The notes under the pieces are model-generated. The model saw only the letters and a list, made by a program, of their open reading frames with translations, had not been told where the DNA came from and ran no database searches. From DASYSA01 sp036003885 (lineage in GTDB: Bacteria; Acidobacteriota; Blastocatellia; UBA7656): DNA of 13,899 bases. The stretch is taken from assembly GCA_036003885.1 (NCBI GenBank), contig DASYSA010000704.1, positions 1-13,899 of the forward strand, in the 5' to 3' direction. This document shows, piece after piece, positions 6,673 through 13,899 of this stretch (its first letter is position 1; the number at the start of each line of letters is the position of its first letter). The position numbers were made by a program, and so were the translations under genes.

Positions 6673-6706
6673 AGAAACACGCTGAACAGATTGTGAGGTA
6701 GACATT

Positions 6707-8242
6707 ATGAAGCAACGGTCAAAGGTATTGTTTCTGGCGCTAGCGTGGTTATCAGGGTTCGGACTGCTGGGTGCCGGTGCCCAGTCGCGACGTGAATTGG
6801 GAAACAGAATCATCGTGCCGAAGATATGGGACGCGAAACAGTTGGCCACCTGGGCCACACCGGTCGCCGGCATTGGCGTTCCAGCGAGCTTTTATTCAGA
6901 GGCGGAGTACTACGCGGCGCCGGTCGATAATGTGCGAACCTATCCGGTCTATGCGCCTGAGAAGGAGCCAAAGGGCTATCGAGATTGGATGCGCAAGCAG
7001 GGCTTTCAGCCCATGATTGAACCGGAAAAGCTGAAGACCGAACGCGATTGGATAGATGCCGGCCGCCGTGTCTTTGAAGGGCTGGATTTTCCGGTCACCC
7101 GAACTGATGACCCAAGGATCTTCAAGTATCTTGATGATGCGGCGGCTGTCAAGAACGGCCACGACATGGTTACGAAAGATGGAATCATTCCTTCCTTTCG
7201 CTGGCTTGTGGACAGAGACGGCAAGCTCAAGGTCTCTCTGGCGGACTGCTCCGGCTGCCACAGTCGAGTGTTGCCCGATGGCAAGGTGCTGCTGGGCGCT
7301 CAGGGCAATCTCACCTTTGAGCCCGCGTCAGTTGGGGTTGTTGTCGACGGCTTCCTCAAGGACTTAGAGAAAAAAGGTGTGTCTTTGAATCAAGCAGAGT
7401 ATGCCTCTTATGGGACTCCGTGGGTCAAGGACGACATTCACGAGCGATTCAAGACTATGAGCCCGGAGCAGATCGGCGAAGTAGACGGGTTCCCCCAGCA
7501 AAGCACTTTCGCTCGATTCAACGGCAGCCCTTACTTCATAACGAAGATCCCGGACCTGATTGGCATAAGGGATCACCGATACATCGACCACACCGGAACG
7601 CACGTCAATCGCGGCCCCGAAGACATCGCCAGATATGCGATCCTCGTCAGTCTAGCGGATGATGGTGCGATCGGCCCTCACCGATTCTTCACCGAAGGGC
7701 AGCGCAAGCTCAACCACCGTTTTAGCGATGAAGCATTGTATGCGATGGGCAAGTTTGTGTACTCACTCGAGCCCCCACCCAACCCAAACAAGTTCGACGC
7801 CGCGGCACGACGCGGAAAAAAGACATTCGAACGCGAAGGCTGCGCCATGTGCCACACTCCGCCTCTGTACACCAACAACATGCTTATACCCGTTGACGGC
7901 TTCACTCCGCCAAAGGACGATCCGGCAACGGCGCGCCTTCACGTTTTGAGCGGCGTCAAATTGGGTACGGATCCGAATCTGGCGCTCAAGACGAGAAAGG
8001 GAACGGGCTACTACAAGGTGCCGTCGCTGAAAGGGCTGTGGTACAGGGGTCTGATTGAGCACTCAGGGTCGATAGCGTCGCTCGAAGAGTGGTTCGATAG
8101 AAAGCGGCTGCGCAACGACTACGTTCCAGGCGGATGGAAAATGCCGGGCGTGAAGACGCGCGCCGTAACCGGTCACGAATTTGGACTAGACCTGACGGCT
8201 GACCAGAAGCGCGAACTGATCGTATTCCTGAAGACGCTCTGA
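6707..8242 (+). CDS. exported di-heme cytochrome c, CcpA/MauG-like peroxidase superfamily (511 aa)
   Basis: A signal peptide (hydrophobic residues 7-25, cleavage near GAGA/Q26) precedes a protein with two heme-attachment motifs, CSGCH at 181-185 and CAMCH at 379-383. The C-terminal part follows the bacterial di-heme peroxidase pattern: GTGYYKVPSLKGLWYRGLIEHSGS (433-456), a SLEEWF helix, then GHEFGLDLTADQKRELIVFLKTL. Members oxidise c-type electron donors to reduce H2O2 (CcpA) or modify proteins (MauG); which applies here cannot be told. The first 110 mature residues (around IWDAKQLATWATPVAGIGVP and EKEPKGYRDWMRKQGF) are not part of the classic peroxidase fold and are unassigned. The heme-1 motif comes about 60 residues after the usual G-R-R-V-F-E opening helix (119-124), longer than normal. 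The start has GAGGT seven bases upstream. It is divergent from the heme/copper gene and upstream of the DUF420-like gene, suggesting a shared periplasmic redox function. Confidence 0.88.
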   Translation: MKQRSKVLFLALAWLSGFGLLGAGAQSRRELGNRIIVPKIWDAKQLATWATPVAGIGVPASFYSEAEYYAAPVDNVRTYPVYAPEKEPKGYRDWMRKQGFQPMIEPEKLKTERDWIDAGRRVFEGLDFPVTRTDDPRIFKYLDDAAAVKNGHDMVTKDGIIPSFRWLVDRDGKLKVSLADCSGCHSRVLPDGKVLLGAQGNLTFEPASVGVVVDGFLKDLEKKGVSLNQAEYASYGTPWVKDDIHERFKTMSPEQIGEVDGFPQQSTFARFNGSPYFITKIPDLIGIRDHRYIDHTGTHVNRGPEDIARYAILVSLADDGAIGPHRFFTEGQRKLNHRFSDEALYAMGKFVYSLEPPPNPNKFDAAARRGKKTFEREGCAMCHTPPLYTNNMLIPVDGFTPPKDDPATARLHVLSGVKLGTDPNLALKTRKGTGYYKVPSLKGLWYRGLIEHSGSIASLEEWFDRKRLRNDYVPGGWKMPGVKTRAVTGHEFGLDLTADQKRELIVFLKTL

Positions 8243-8262
8243 GAGCACCGGACAATGTACTA

Positions 8263-8294
8263 AACGCGGAACGCGAAACGCGAAACGCGAAACG
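8263..8294 (+). repeat. tandem heptamer repeat (AACGCGA)
   Basis: Four consecutive 7-base units lie at 8263-8290: AACGCGG once, then AACGCGA three times, followed by a partial AACG (8291-8294). They fill most of the 58-base gap between the di-heme gene stop and the ATG at 8301. The array sits where a ribosome-binding site would be expected for that ATG. Confidence 0.9.
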
Positions 8295-8300
8295 GTCTAT

Positions 8301-8756
8301 ATGTTTGGGACACGCGCCGATGCAGTTGTAGATTTCGCGTACATTGTCACCGTTCTTGCGCCGCTGTTCGCGTTCCTGAGCGTGCGACTCGTGCGCCAGG
8401 GACGGCAAGCTGCTCATATGCGCGTGCAGACCGCTCTTCTAGCCGTTTGCGCTCTGGCTGTGGTTGCACTTGAAATACGAATCAGGGTTGCAGGCGGGGC
8501 GGGTAAACTAGTCGCGGGCAGTCCGCATGCCGGCTCGGCTCTAATGAATGCTGTGGCCGCGGTGCACATCTGCGGCGCTGTCGCAACATACCTGGTGTGG
8601 GGCTGGTTGGTGTTCCTATCTCGTCGACGGTATCGTTCCCTCCTCCCAGGCGCCTTTTCGCGCAAACACAAGATCGCGGGACGGATTGTGATTGGAGGTC
8701 TCTGCTTCACTACACTCTCAGCCACCGCGGTTTATCGCCTTGCCTTTTGGGGGTAG
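8301..8756 (+). CDS. DUF420-like integral membrane protein (151 aa)
   Basis: Four hydrophobic segments are visible, at about residues 9-30, 44-62, 82-106 and 127-146. Conserved-looking histidines sit near membrane edges: H39 (AAHMRVQTALL), H89 (VHICGAVATYLVWGW) and H123 (FSRKHKIAGR). The layout of H-x-x-x-Q-T-A-L-L, a second helix ending in EIRIR, and a G-x-F-x-x-x-H-K-x-x-G motif before the last helix fits DUF420-type proteins. This family includes CtaM, a factor needed to mature heme-copper oxidases in Firmicutes. Orthology to CtaM is not claimed. It follows the di-heme gene on the same strand after 58 bases, so co-transcription is plausible, and a role in heme or copper handling for the neighbouring proteins is inference. 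No ribosome-binding site is seen before the ATG; instead the heptamer array ends 6 bases upstream. No other in-frame start exists in the gap. Confidence 0.72.
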   Translation: MFGTRADAVVDFAYIVTVLAPLFAFLSVRLVRQGRQAAHMRVQTALLAVCALAVVALEIRIRVAGGAGKLVAGSPHAGSALMNAVAAVHICGAVATYLVWGWLVFLSRRRYRSLLPGAFSRKHKIAGRIVIGGLCFTTLSATAVYRLAFWG

Positions 8757-9178
8757 GACCGCGGGTCAAGCGACTTTGGGGAAGTTCACCCGCAGCCAAC
8801 TGTCGAGAGGCTTGCTTCCAGCAATGGCCTGCCACGTTTCAAACGCCTCTTCGGACGCATTGTGCGCACGCTGACGAGACCGCTATCAACAAATCGTTAT
8901 CGTAACCATAAAAACTATTCGTTTTACAAGCAACACGACAGAGATTATAAGAAGACCTGCTTGGGGGCCTGCGATTCTTGTTGGTGAGAGTCACTCCCAG
9001 GCAGCCTGGAGCGCTGAGTTCACTCGCCGCAAGCATGCGCCAGCCATGTGTTTAAGCAAGGGCGAATGTCGCTGTGACGTCGAGGAGCGGCAGTCAGGTA
9101 CGAGACGGGCTCGCAGGTGGCAGGCAGATTAGTCCGCCTGATTGGCAGATCATTCCGAATCATTGAGGAGAAACCGAG
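8757..9178 (+). other. 422-base intergenic region with a ~220-base 5' leader
   Basis: No gene is seen; small open frames on both strands are Arg/Cys-rich and lack start signals. The promoter at 8923-8951 implies an untranslated leader from about 8958 to 9178. The leader contains a small hairpin, CCAGG-CAG-CCTGG (8997-9009), and GTGA/TCAC arms just before it. I looked for a cobalamin riboswitch, which often precedes TonB receptors, and did not find its conserved box. GAGGAG at 9165-9170, 8 bases before the ATG, is the ribosome-binding site. Confidence 0.5.
8923..8951 (+). promoter_or_regulatory. sigma70-type promoter of the receptor operon
   Basis: TTTACA (8923-8928) and TATAAG (8946-8951) are separated by exactly 17 bases; each matches the consensus at 5 of 6 positions. 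An AT-rich tract (8885-8922) lies just upstream and could act as an UP element. Predicted transcription start is near 8958. It is the best promoter in the window. Confidence 0.6.
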
Positions 9179-12100
9179 ATGAGATCTCTGAGACAACTAA
9201 TCGCTTCGCTTCTTGCGGTCGCTACGATCGTAATCTCTGTGGCCGGACCCGCGATGGCACAAGGAACGACTTCGCGTGTCGTTGGCACAGTCCTCGACCC
9301 GAACGGCGCAATAATTTCTGAGGCAACTGTGACTCTCACTAACGAGGCAACGAAGGTCTCTTTTTCAACGAAGACTACTTCGGCCGGTACTTATGTATTC
9401 GAGTCGGTTCAAAGCGGAACGTATGCCATAGCGGTGGAAAGGGAAGGGTTCAAGAAGTTCATTTCCACAGGTAATGTGGTCACGATCGGCCAGCCCACGA
9501 CGGTCAACATCGGTTTGGATCTGGGGCAGGTTTCTGAGCTTATCGAGGTCCGTAGCGAAGCCGAGCTGGTGCAAACAAGTTCTTCGGGCAATTTCGGCAA
9601 TACTCTGGAACAGCGGATGATCGAGAGACTGCCGATAGTTGGAGTTCGGGGGCGGAATCCTCTCGATTTCGTTCTGCTTCAACCGGGCGTTGTAAACGGG
9701 GCGAACACTGGCGGCGGCATTCACGTCCATGGAGCGCGAGATCGAGCCTGGAATTTCACTCTCGACGGGATAGATAACAACGATCCAAGTGCCGGGGGCT
9801 CCAACTTCGCGCCAACAAGAGCCAACCCGGACACCCTGGCTGAGTTCCGGGTCATAACCAGCAATGGCACCGCCGAGTACGGGCGCAACAGCGGCGCCCA
9901 GGTCGCCATGGTCACGCGAACCGGCTCCAATGCCCTTCATGGAAATGCATTCGAGTTCTACCAGACGCCACGATTTCACGCCAATGAGTTCTCCAATAAT
10001 TTGAACAACGCACCAAAGCCTCAATTCGTGCAGCACATTGCCGGCTTTAGCGTCGGCGCACCGGTCTGGATTCCAAGAGTATACGATGGACGCAACAAGA
10101 CCTTCTTCTTTACCAACTTCCAGTGGCTTCGAACGCGACAGACCGTTACCGTGACAAGAAGTGTATATACGCAGCTTGCCCGGCAAGGCACTTTTCGATA
10201 TGTCAGAGGAGGGCAGAACGGCGCGGCAGGCACACCCAGCGCTTCAGTTGACGCCAGAGGAAACCCGCTGCCCGGCCTGAATATCGGAACGTACAGCGTT
10301 GCCGCGAATGATCCGGCGAGTCTGGGCCTCGATCCTACCATCACAGCATTGATCGGCGTGACCCCCTTACCGAACAACTTCACGACTGGGGATGGGCTGA
10401 ACATCGCGGGCTATACTTTCTCGCCGATCCAGCGTGAGCAGCAGCAGGATGCGGTTGTTAAGATCGACCACGTCATCAATTCGCGACACAGCGTTTTTGG
10501 ACGATACGCCCAGGGCCATCAGAATACCGTTGGAGACAATGCCAACGGCGGCCTTGCCAGGTTTCCCGACACCCCGCGAATCGTCGACACCTTCCGCAAT
10601 CCGAAGAACCTGGCGACTAACTGGCGCTGGACGCCCACATCACGAATTACCAACGAATTTGTTTTTGGTATAAGCCGCTTCGCGTTCAATTTCGCCAATC
10701 CGGACCCGAGCTTCCCGGATGTGCCTCCTTTCATTCTGAACGACGTCACCGATCCGTTTAACAACGAGCTGGGCAACATTCGCCGGTTTTCCACTTATCA
10801 GTTTGTGGACAATGCTACCTACGTTCGAGGTGCGCACACGTTCAAAGCGGGAATCAACTTTCGCTATCAGCAGCACGTCGATACGCGCGGCTCCGTCGCA
10901 GGGATGAACGTACAGCCGACCGTGAACTTCAGCACTACGATCAACACTGTTGACCTGACGGCATTCAGGATTCCGACCGACATCAATACATCGAGTGATC
11001 GGCCAAGATTGCAGCGCACCATCAACAACCTGCTTGGCCGTATCGGCCAGGTCAACCGGGGCTTCGTCGCCGCCGGAGATCAGTATGCGCCGCCCGGAAC
11101 TAATTTCAATTTCGACGCTCGCTACGGAGAATATGATTTCTTCGGCCAGGACAATTGGAGAGTCCGCCCTAACCTGACGTTGGATTTTGGACTCAGGTGG
11201 GAAGTGAAACGTTCGCCGCGGTCCAGCGGCAATCCTATCCTTCGGCCCGGAGAACCGTTCGTCGCAGGTTCGGATCCCAGCAGCACGCTGAAATGGAGCG
11301 AGGGAGAGCTGTTCAACAGCGATCTGAATAACTTCGGTCCATCCATCGGCATCGCGTGGGACCCCTTCCACTCAGGTAAGACTTCGGTTCGCGCCAACTT
11401 CCGTATAGCTTATGATCGAATGAACACATTCGTGGTCTCTTCGACCATTTATCAGAGCGAGCCGGGGTTGACGCTGGGAGTAATCAACACGCAGTTCGGC
11501 CAGAACGGCGGACGCCTTCGAGAAGGTCTCCCGGCGATAGTGCCGCCCGCGGGGTTGACGCCCACCCAGTTACGCCAGCCCGCCTCATTTTCGACCAATA
11601 CCTTCCACGTGGTTGACCCGAATTGGCAGGCGCCAAAGACCTACCAGTGGAGCTTGAGCATTCAGCGTGAACTCGGACGCCAGACGGTGGTTGAGTTGAA
11701 TTATATCGGACGCCGGGGAGTCGACCTTTTTGGCGCCTACAATGTGAATCAAGCGGAGATCTTCAGCAACCGATTCCTCGATGAGTTCAATAGCGTGAAG
11801 GCGGGCGGCGAAAGCGCGGTGATCAATCAACTGATGCAGCCTGACCCAAGCCGTCGCGCAAATGAGACAGGCTCACAGGAAGTGCGGCGACTGTTCCCCA
11901 CTCAGTTGAGCCTTAATTCCGTGGCCGAGCTTGCGGCGACGCTCGGAAGGCGCACCGGAGCCGGCGGTCGACCGCTCGCAGAGCTGAGCGGCCTCGGTCC
12001 GTTCTTCTTCTTCCCATATCCTCAGTTTGCCGGCGGATTAAACGTACTGGACAGCAATGACATCTCGACCTATCACGCATTTGAGGCGCAGCTTCAAAGA

Positions 12101-12877
12101 CGATTCTCGGGCGGATTGAGCTTCCAGTTCAGCTACACTTTCGCGAAATCGCTCGACACACGCTCGTTCGATCCCGCGTTCACGACGGTCTCTACAGGAG
12201 CAAATCAGCAGGCATCGAGTTCGCCATTCGACGTACGCAACCGCAATTTGAACTATGCTCGTTCGGATTTTGATCGCAGGCATTCGTTCCAGGGAAGTGC
12301 GGTATACGATCTGCCGTTTGGAAAAGGGAGGCGATGGGGAAGCGACTGGCACCCGGCGCTCAACCAAATCGTTGGCGGCTGGGCCTTGACAGGGTCCGTC
12401 GTATTGACCTCCGGCCGGCCCTTCACGATCTATGCCGGCTCGAACACCTTCAGTAGCGTTGTCCAATCTCCGGCGGATTGCAATGGCTGCAGCCCCGACA
12501 TGATAAAGCGGATGTTCGAAGCCGCCTCTGGTACGGAATTCTACTTCGACGTTCTCAAGCGGGGCACCGCCTTTGATGCAGCAACCAACACTCGGGGCAT
12601 TTTCTCGATTCCGGCGCCCGGCAAGCTCGGAAACACAGGGAGAAACTTCTTCACGATGCCCTCGTTCTTCAATCTCAACCTGGCAATCGGAAAGAGAATG
12701 CGCATCACCGAGAATCAGAATCTCGAGTACCGGCTGGAGATGCAGAACGCAACCAATTCGCCATCTTTCGGACTGCCCGAAAGTGCCATCATCACGAACA
12801 CGCTGTTCGGCCGTGCGCGTGGCAACACCACAAGCAGCTCGCGCAAGATTCAGATGGCATTGAAGTATAACTTCTAG
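9179..12877 (+). CDS. Oar-like TonB-dependent outer membrane receptor with carboxypeptidase-regulatory-like domain (1232 aa)
   Basis: A signal peptide ends at AMA before Q28. Residues about 32-116 are a carboxypeptidase-regulatory-like beta-sandwich (RVVGTVLDPNGAIISEATVTLTN, GTYVFESVQSGTYAIAVEREGF). The plug follows at about 120-250, with LDGIDNND (195-202), then AEYGRNSGAQVAMVTRTGSN and LHGNAFEF leading into the barrel. The rest is a long beta-barrel with typical FFFTNFQW, YGEYDFFGQDNWRVRPNLTLDFGLRWE and DFDRRHSFQGSAVYDLPFGKGRRW motifs, ending in ALKYNF; the terminal Phe is the usual barrel-assembly signal. Such receptors are numerous in Acidobacteria and are thought to import or export large substrates, powered by TonB-ExbBD; the substrate here is unknown. 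I see no clear N-terminal TonB box. The only two cysteines noted in the barrel form a CNGC loop, likely a disulfide and not a heme site. The start has GAGGAG 8 bases upstream. The HEAT-repeat gene begins one base after the stop, so the pair should be one operon. Confidence 0.93.
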   Translation: MRSLRQLIASLLAVATIVISVAGPAMAQGTTSRVVGTVLDPNGAIISEATVTLTNEATKVSFSTKTTSAGTYVFESVQSGTYAIAVEREGFKKFISTGNVVTIGQPTTVNIGLDLGQVSELIEVRSEAELVQTSSSGNFGNTLEQRMIERLPIVGVRGRNPLDFVLLQPGVVNGANTGGGIHVHGARDRAWNFTLDGIDNNDPSAGGSNFAPTRANPDTLAEFRVITSNGTAEYGRNSGAQVAMVTRTGSNALHGNAFEFYQTPRFHANEFSNNLNNAPKPQFVQHIAGFSVGAPVWIPRVYDGRNKTFFFTNFQWLRTRQTVTVTRSVYTQLARQGTFRYVRGGQNGAAGTPSASVDARGNPLPGLNIGTYSVAANDPASLGLDPTITALIGVTPLPNNFTTGDGLNIAGYTFSPIQREQQQDAVVKIDHVINSRHSVFGRYAQGHQNTVGDNANGGLARFPDTPRIVDTFRNPKNLATNWRWTPTSRITNEFVFGISRFAFNFANPDPSFPDVPPFILNDVTDPFNNELGNIRRFSTYQFVDNATYVRGAHTFKAGINFRYQQHVDTRGSVAGMNVQPTVNFSTTINTVDLTAFRIPTDINTSSDRPRLQRTINNLLGRIGQVNRGFVAAGDQYAPPGTNFNFDARYGEYDFFGQDNWRVRPNLTLDFGLRWEVKRSPRSSGNPILRPGEPFVAGSDPSSTLKWSEGELFNSDLNNFGPSIGIAWDPFHSGKTSVRANFRIAYDRMNTFVVSSTIYQSEPGLTLGVINTQFGQNGGRLREGLPAIVPPAGLTPTQLRQPASFSTNTFHVVDPNWQAPKTYQWSLSIQRELGRQTVVELNYIGRRGVDLFGAYNVNQAEIFSNRFLDEFNSVKAGGESAVINQLMQPDPSRRANETGSQEVRRLFPTQLSLNSVAELAATLGRRTGAGGRPLAELSGLGPFFFFPYPQFAGGLNVLDSNDISTYHAFEAQLQRRFSGGLSFQFSYTFAKSLDTRSFDPAFTTVSTGANQQASSSPFDVRNRNLNYARSDFDRRHSFQGSAVYDLPFGKGRRWGSDWHPALNQIVGGWALTGSVVLTSGRPFTIYAGSNTFSSVVQSPADCNGCSPDMIKRMFEAASGTEFYFDVLKRGTAFDAATNTRGIFSIPAPGKLGNTGRNFFTMPSFFNLNLAIGKRMRITENQNLEYRLEMQNATNSPSFGLPESAIITNTLFGRARGNTTSSSRKIQMALKYNF

Positions 12878-12878
12878 T

Positions 12879-13847
12879 ATGGCCAAGGGTCCCTCAGTAG
12901 AGGATCGACTCGCCGACCTCGCAAGACTCGGTAAGTCACCCAATAGCCCCGAAGCTCGCGCACAACTGCGCAATCACCTTGCGAGTAAAGTCAGCCTCGT
13001 CGCAGCCAGGGCGGCGGACGTAGTTCGCCGGATCGAGGACCACGATTCTGTTCCCGATCTGGTCGCAGCGTTTCATCGCTTCATGATAGATCCGGTCAAG
13101 ACTGACAAGGGCTGCGTCGCCAAGATTGCCGTCGTCAAAGCGCTGCTTGCCGCCGAATCCGATGAAGAAGAGATCTATCTTGCGGGGATCCGACACGTGC
13201 AGCTTGAACCAACCTGGGGCGGGCGCGCTGACACGGCCGCGCAACTAAGGGCCCTCTCGGCTCTGGGACTGGTGCAGTCAGGGGCGCCGGACTGCATGAA
13301 CGAACTGGCCGCACTGCTCGCCGACGCAGAGGCCGATGCACGCATCGGGGCTGCGCGAGCGCTCGCTCATTGTGGACCGGCGGGGGCGCCGCTTCTGAGA
13401 TTCAAGATGTTGTCGGGCGATGCCGAACCGGCAGTGCTTGCCGAGTGCTTGAACGGGTTGATGATGCTCTCGCCGAGCGGGTCATTCGCGTTCGTGGCCC
13501 GGTTCGTCGATCCGAGCTACCCATCGGTCTACGAGCATGCCGCGCTCGCGCTTTCGGAGTCGCGGCTGCCCGAAGCCTTCGCCGTCTTGAAGGAAAAGTG
13601 GAGTAGTACGTTCAGCCGCGAGTTCCGGCAGGCTTTGTTGCTCCCAATTGCCCTGACAAGATCTGAAGCAGCTTGCGAATTCGTGATTTCGATCCTTGAA
13701 TCCGGCGAACTCAACCTCGTTACCGCGGCGATCTCCGCGCTGAGTATCTACCGCGGGGACCCGGCAATTCGGCAGCGCGCAGAGAAGGTGATTGCCGGCC
13801 CAAACAAAGTTCAATTGTTGGAGGCTCCGGCCCGGGCATTTGAGTGA
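12879..13847 (+). CDS. cytoplasmic HEAT-repeat protein coupled to the receptor (322 aa)
   Basis: The sequence is almost entirely alpha-helical repeats with Ala/Leu spacing, recognisable as HEAT or PBS-lyase-like repeats: ARAADVVRRIEDHDSVPDLVAAF (43-65), AQLRALSALGLVQSG (121-135), ARIGAARALAHCGP (154-167), VYEHAALALSESRLPEAF (217-234), and others to about 290. There is no signal peptide or membrane segment, so it should stay in the cytoplasm and act as a protein-binding scaffold. The segment DKGCVAKIAVVKAL followed by IRHVQLEPTWGGRADTAA is a conserved stretch I recognise from HEAT proteins of Acidobacteria and relatives. The ATG begins one base after the receptor stop (TAGTATG) and has no ribosome-binding site of its own in the last receptor codons, which suggests re-initiation by the terminating ribosome. 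Why a cytoplasmic scaffold is tied to an outer-membrane receptor is not known. An enzymatic role is unlikely. Confidence 0.85.
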   Translation: MAKGPSVEDRLADLARLGKSPNSPEARAQLRNHLASKVSLVAARAADVVRRIEDHDSVPDLVAAFHRFMIDPVKTDKGCVAKIAVVKALLAAESDEEEIYLAGIRHVQLEPTWGGRADTAAQLRALSALGLVQSGAPDCMNELAALLADAEADARIGAARALAHCGPAGAPLLRFKMLSGDAEPAVLAECLNGLMMLSPSGSFAFVARFVDPSYPSVYEHAALALSESRLPEAFAVLKEKWSSTFSREFRQALLLPIALTRSEAACEFVISILESGELNLVTAAISALSIYRGDPAIRQRAEKVIAGPNKVQLLEAPARAFE

Positions 13848-13866
13848 TCCCGGGTCCCACATACGA

Positions 13867-13887
13867 GTCCTCTGTAAGGACGTTTCT
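13867..13887 (+). terminator. weak terminator candidate after the HEAT gene
   Basis: GTCCT (13867-13871) pairs with AGGAC (13877-13881) around a 5-base loop and is followed by GTTTCT. It lies 20 bases after the stop of the HEAT gene. The stem is short and the T-run poor, so termination here is only possible. Confidence 0.3.
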
Positions 13888-13899
13888 CAACAAGGCTTC

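Larger units (their letters stand above)
6312..6706. other. 395-base divergent intergenic region
   Basis: This must contain the promoters of both redox genes. I see no gene in it; a minus-strand open frame across its left part is Arg/Ser-rich, lacks a ribosome-binding site and overlaps the cytochrome start. It contains the inverted repeat at 6344-6358, a small hairpin at 6403-6416 (GGACG, loop CTGT, CGTCC), an imperfect palindrome near 6513-6528 and the inverted repeat at 6650-6672. No strong sigma70 pair was found for either gene. Confidence 0.6.

Noticed and set aside
8263..8294. Heptamer array as a CRISPR array
   Set aside because: Units are 7 bases, directly abutting, with no spacers; this is a simple tandem repeat.
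8958..9178. Cobalamin or other known riboswitch before the receptor
   Set aside because: The conserved B12 box and core were looked for and not found; only short hairpins are visible.
12477..12492. CNGC in the receptor as a heme-binding motif
   Set aside because: The residue after the second Cys is Ser, not His, so it is not a CxxCH site; a disulfide loop is more likely.
12038..12973. 311-residue minus-strand open frame opposite the receptor C-terminus
   Set aside because: Antisense to conserved beta-barrel sequence, crosses into the HEAT gene, and looks like a codon-bias shadow.

Overview
The window reads like an accessory, envelope-oriented stretch of a moderately GC-rich genome, most plausibly an Acidobacteriota soil bacterium (class Blastocatellia or a relative). 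The inference rests on family content: an Oar-like TonB-dependent receptor with a carboxypeptidase-regulatory-like N-terminus, a HEAT-repeat partner, SBBP/DUF7450 and DUF5666 secreted proteins, and a cytochrome c fused to a copper type II monooxygenase-like module. No RNA gene, CRISPR array, complete insertion sequence or phage gene is visible. The taxonomic call is inference, not a search result.

Layout. Bases 2-445 (+) hold the 3' end of an SBBP (beta-propeller repeat) protein ending in a two-repeat, Cys-rich DUF7450-like domain. Bases 546-1139 (+) encode a small exported protein of unknown function. It converges on 1247-2455 (-), an exported protein built almost entirely from five DUF5666-like repeats; the gap holds a perfect 16-bp palindrome. 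After a long non-coding stretch, 3178-4938 (+) encodes a large exported beta-rich protein that starts at TTG and carries a Pro/Gly-rich insert. It converges on 4983-6311 (-), a cytochrome c/PHM-like copper protein. A 395-base divergent spacer with two candidate operators separates that gene from 6707-8242 (+), a di-heme cytochrome of the CcpA/MauG type. This is followed, across a heptamer tandem repeat, by a small DUF420-like membrane protein (8301-8756, +). A good sigma70-type promoter (8923-8951) and a leader of about 220 bases precede the Oar-like receptor (9179-12877, +), whose stop is one base before the start of a cytoplasmic HEAT-repeat protein (12879-13847, +).

How the genes may work together. 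The centre (4983-8756) looks like a small periplasmic redox locus: a mono-heme/copper protein, a di-heme peroxidase-like cytochrome and a membrane protein related to oxidase-maturation factors, two of them transcribed divergently from one spacer. The right side is a receptor plus HEAT unit, probably for uptake of an unknown large substrate. The left side is a run of secreted structural or binding proteins. Nearly every product except the HEAT protein appears to be exported or membrane-bound. The strongest candidate for something undescribed is the heme/copper locus: it keeps what looks like a complete PHM-type copper ligand set, and its substrate is unknown.
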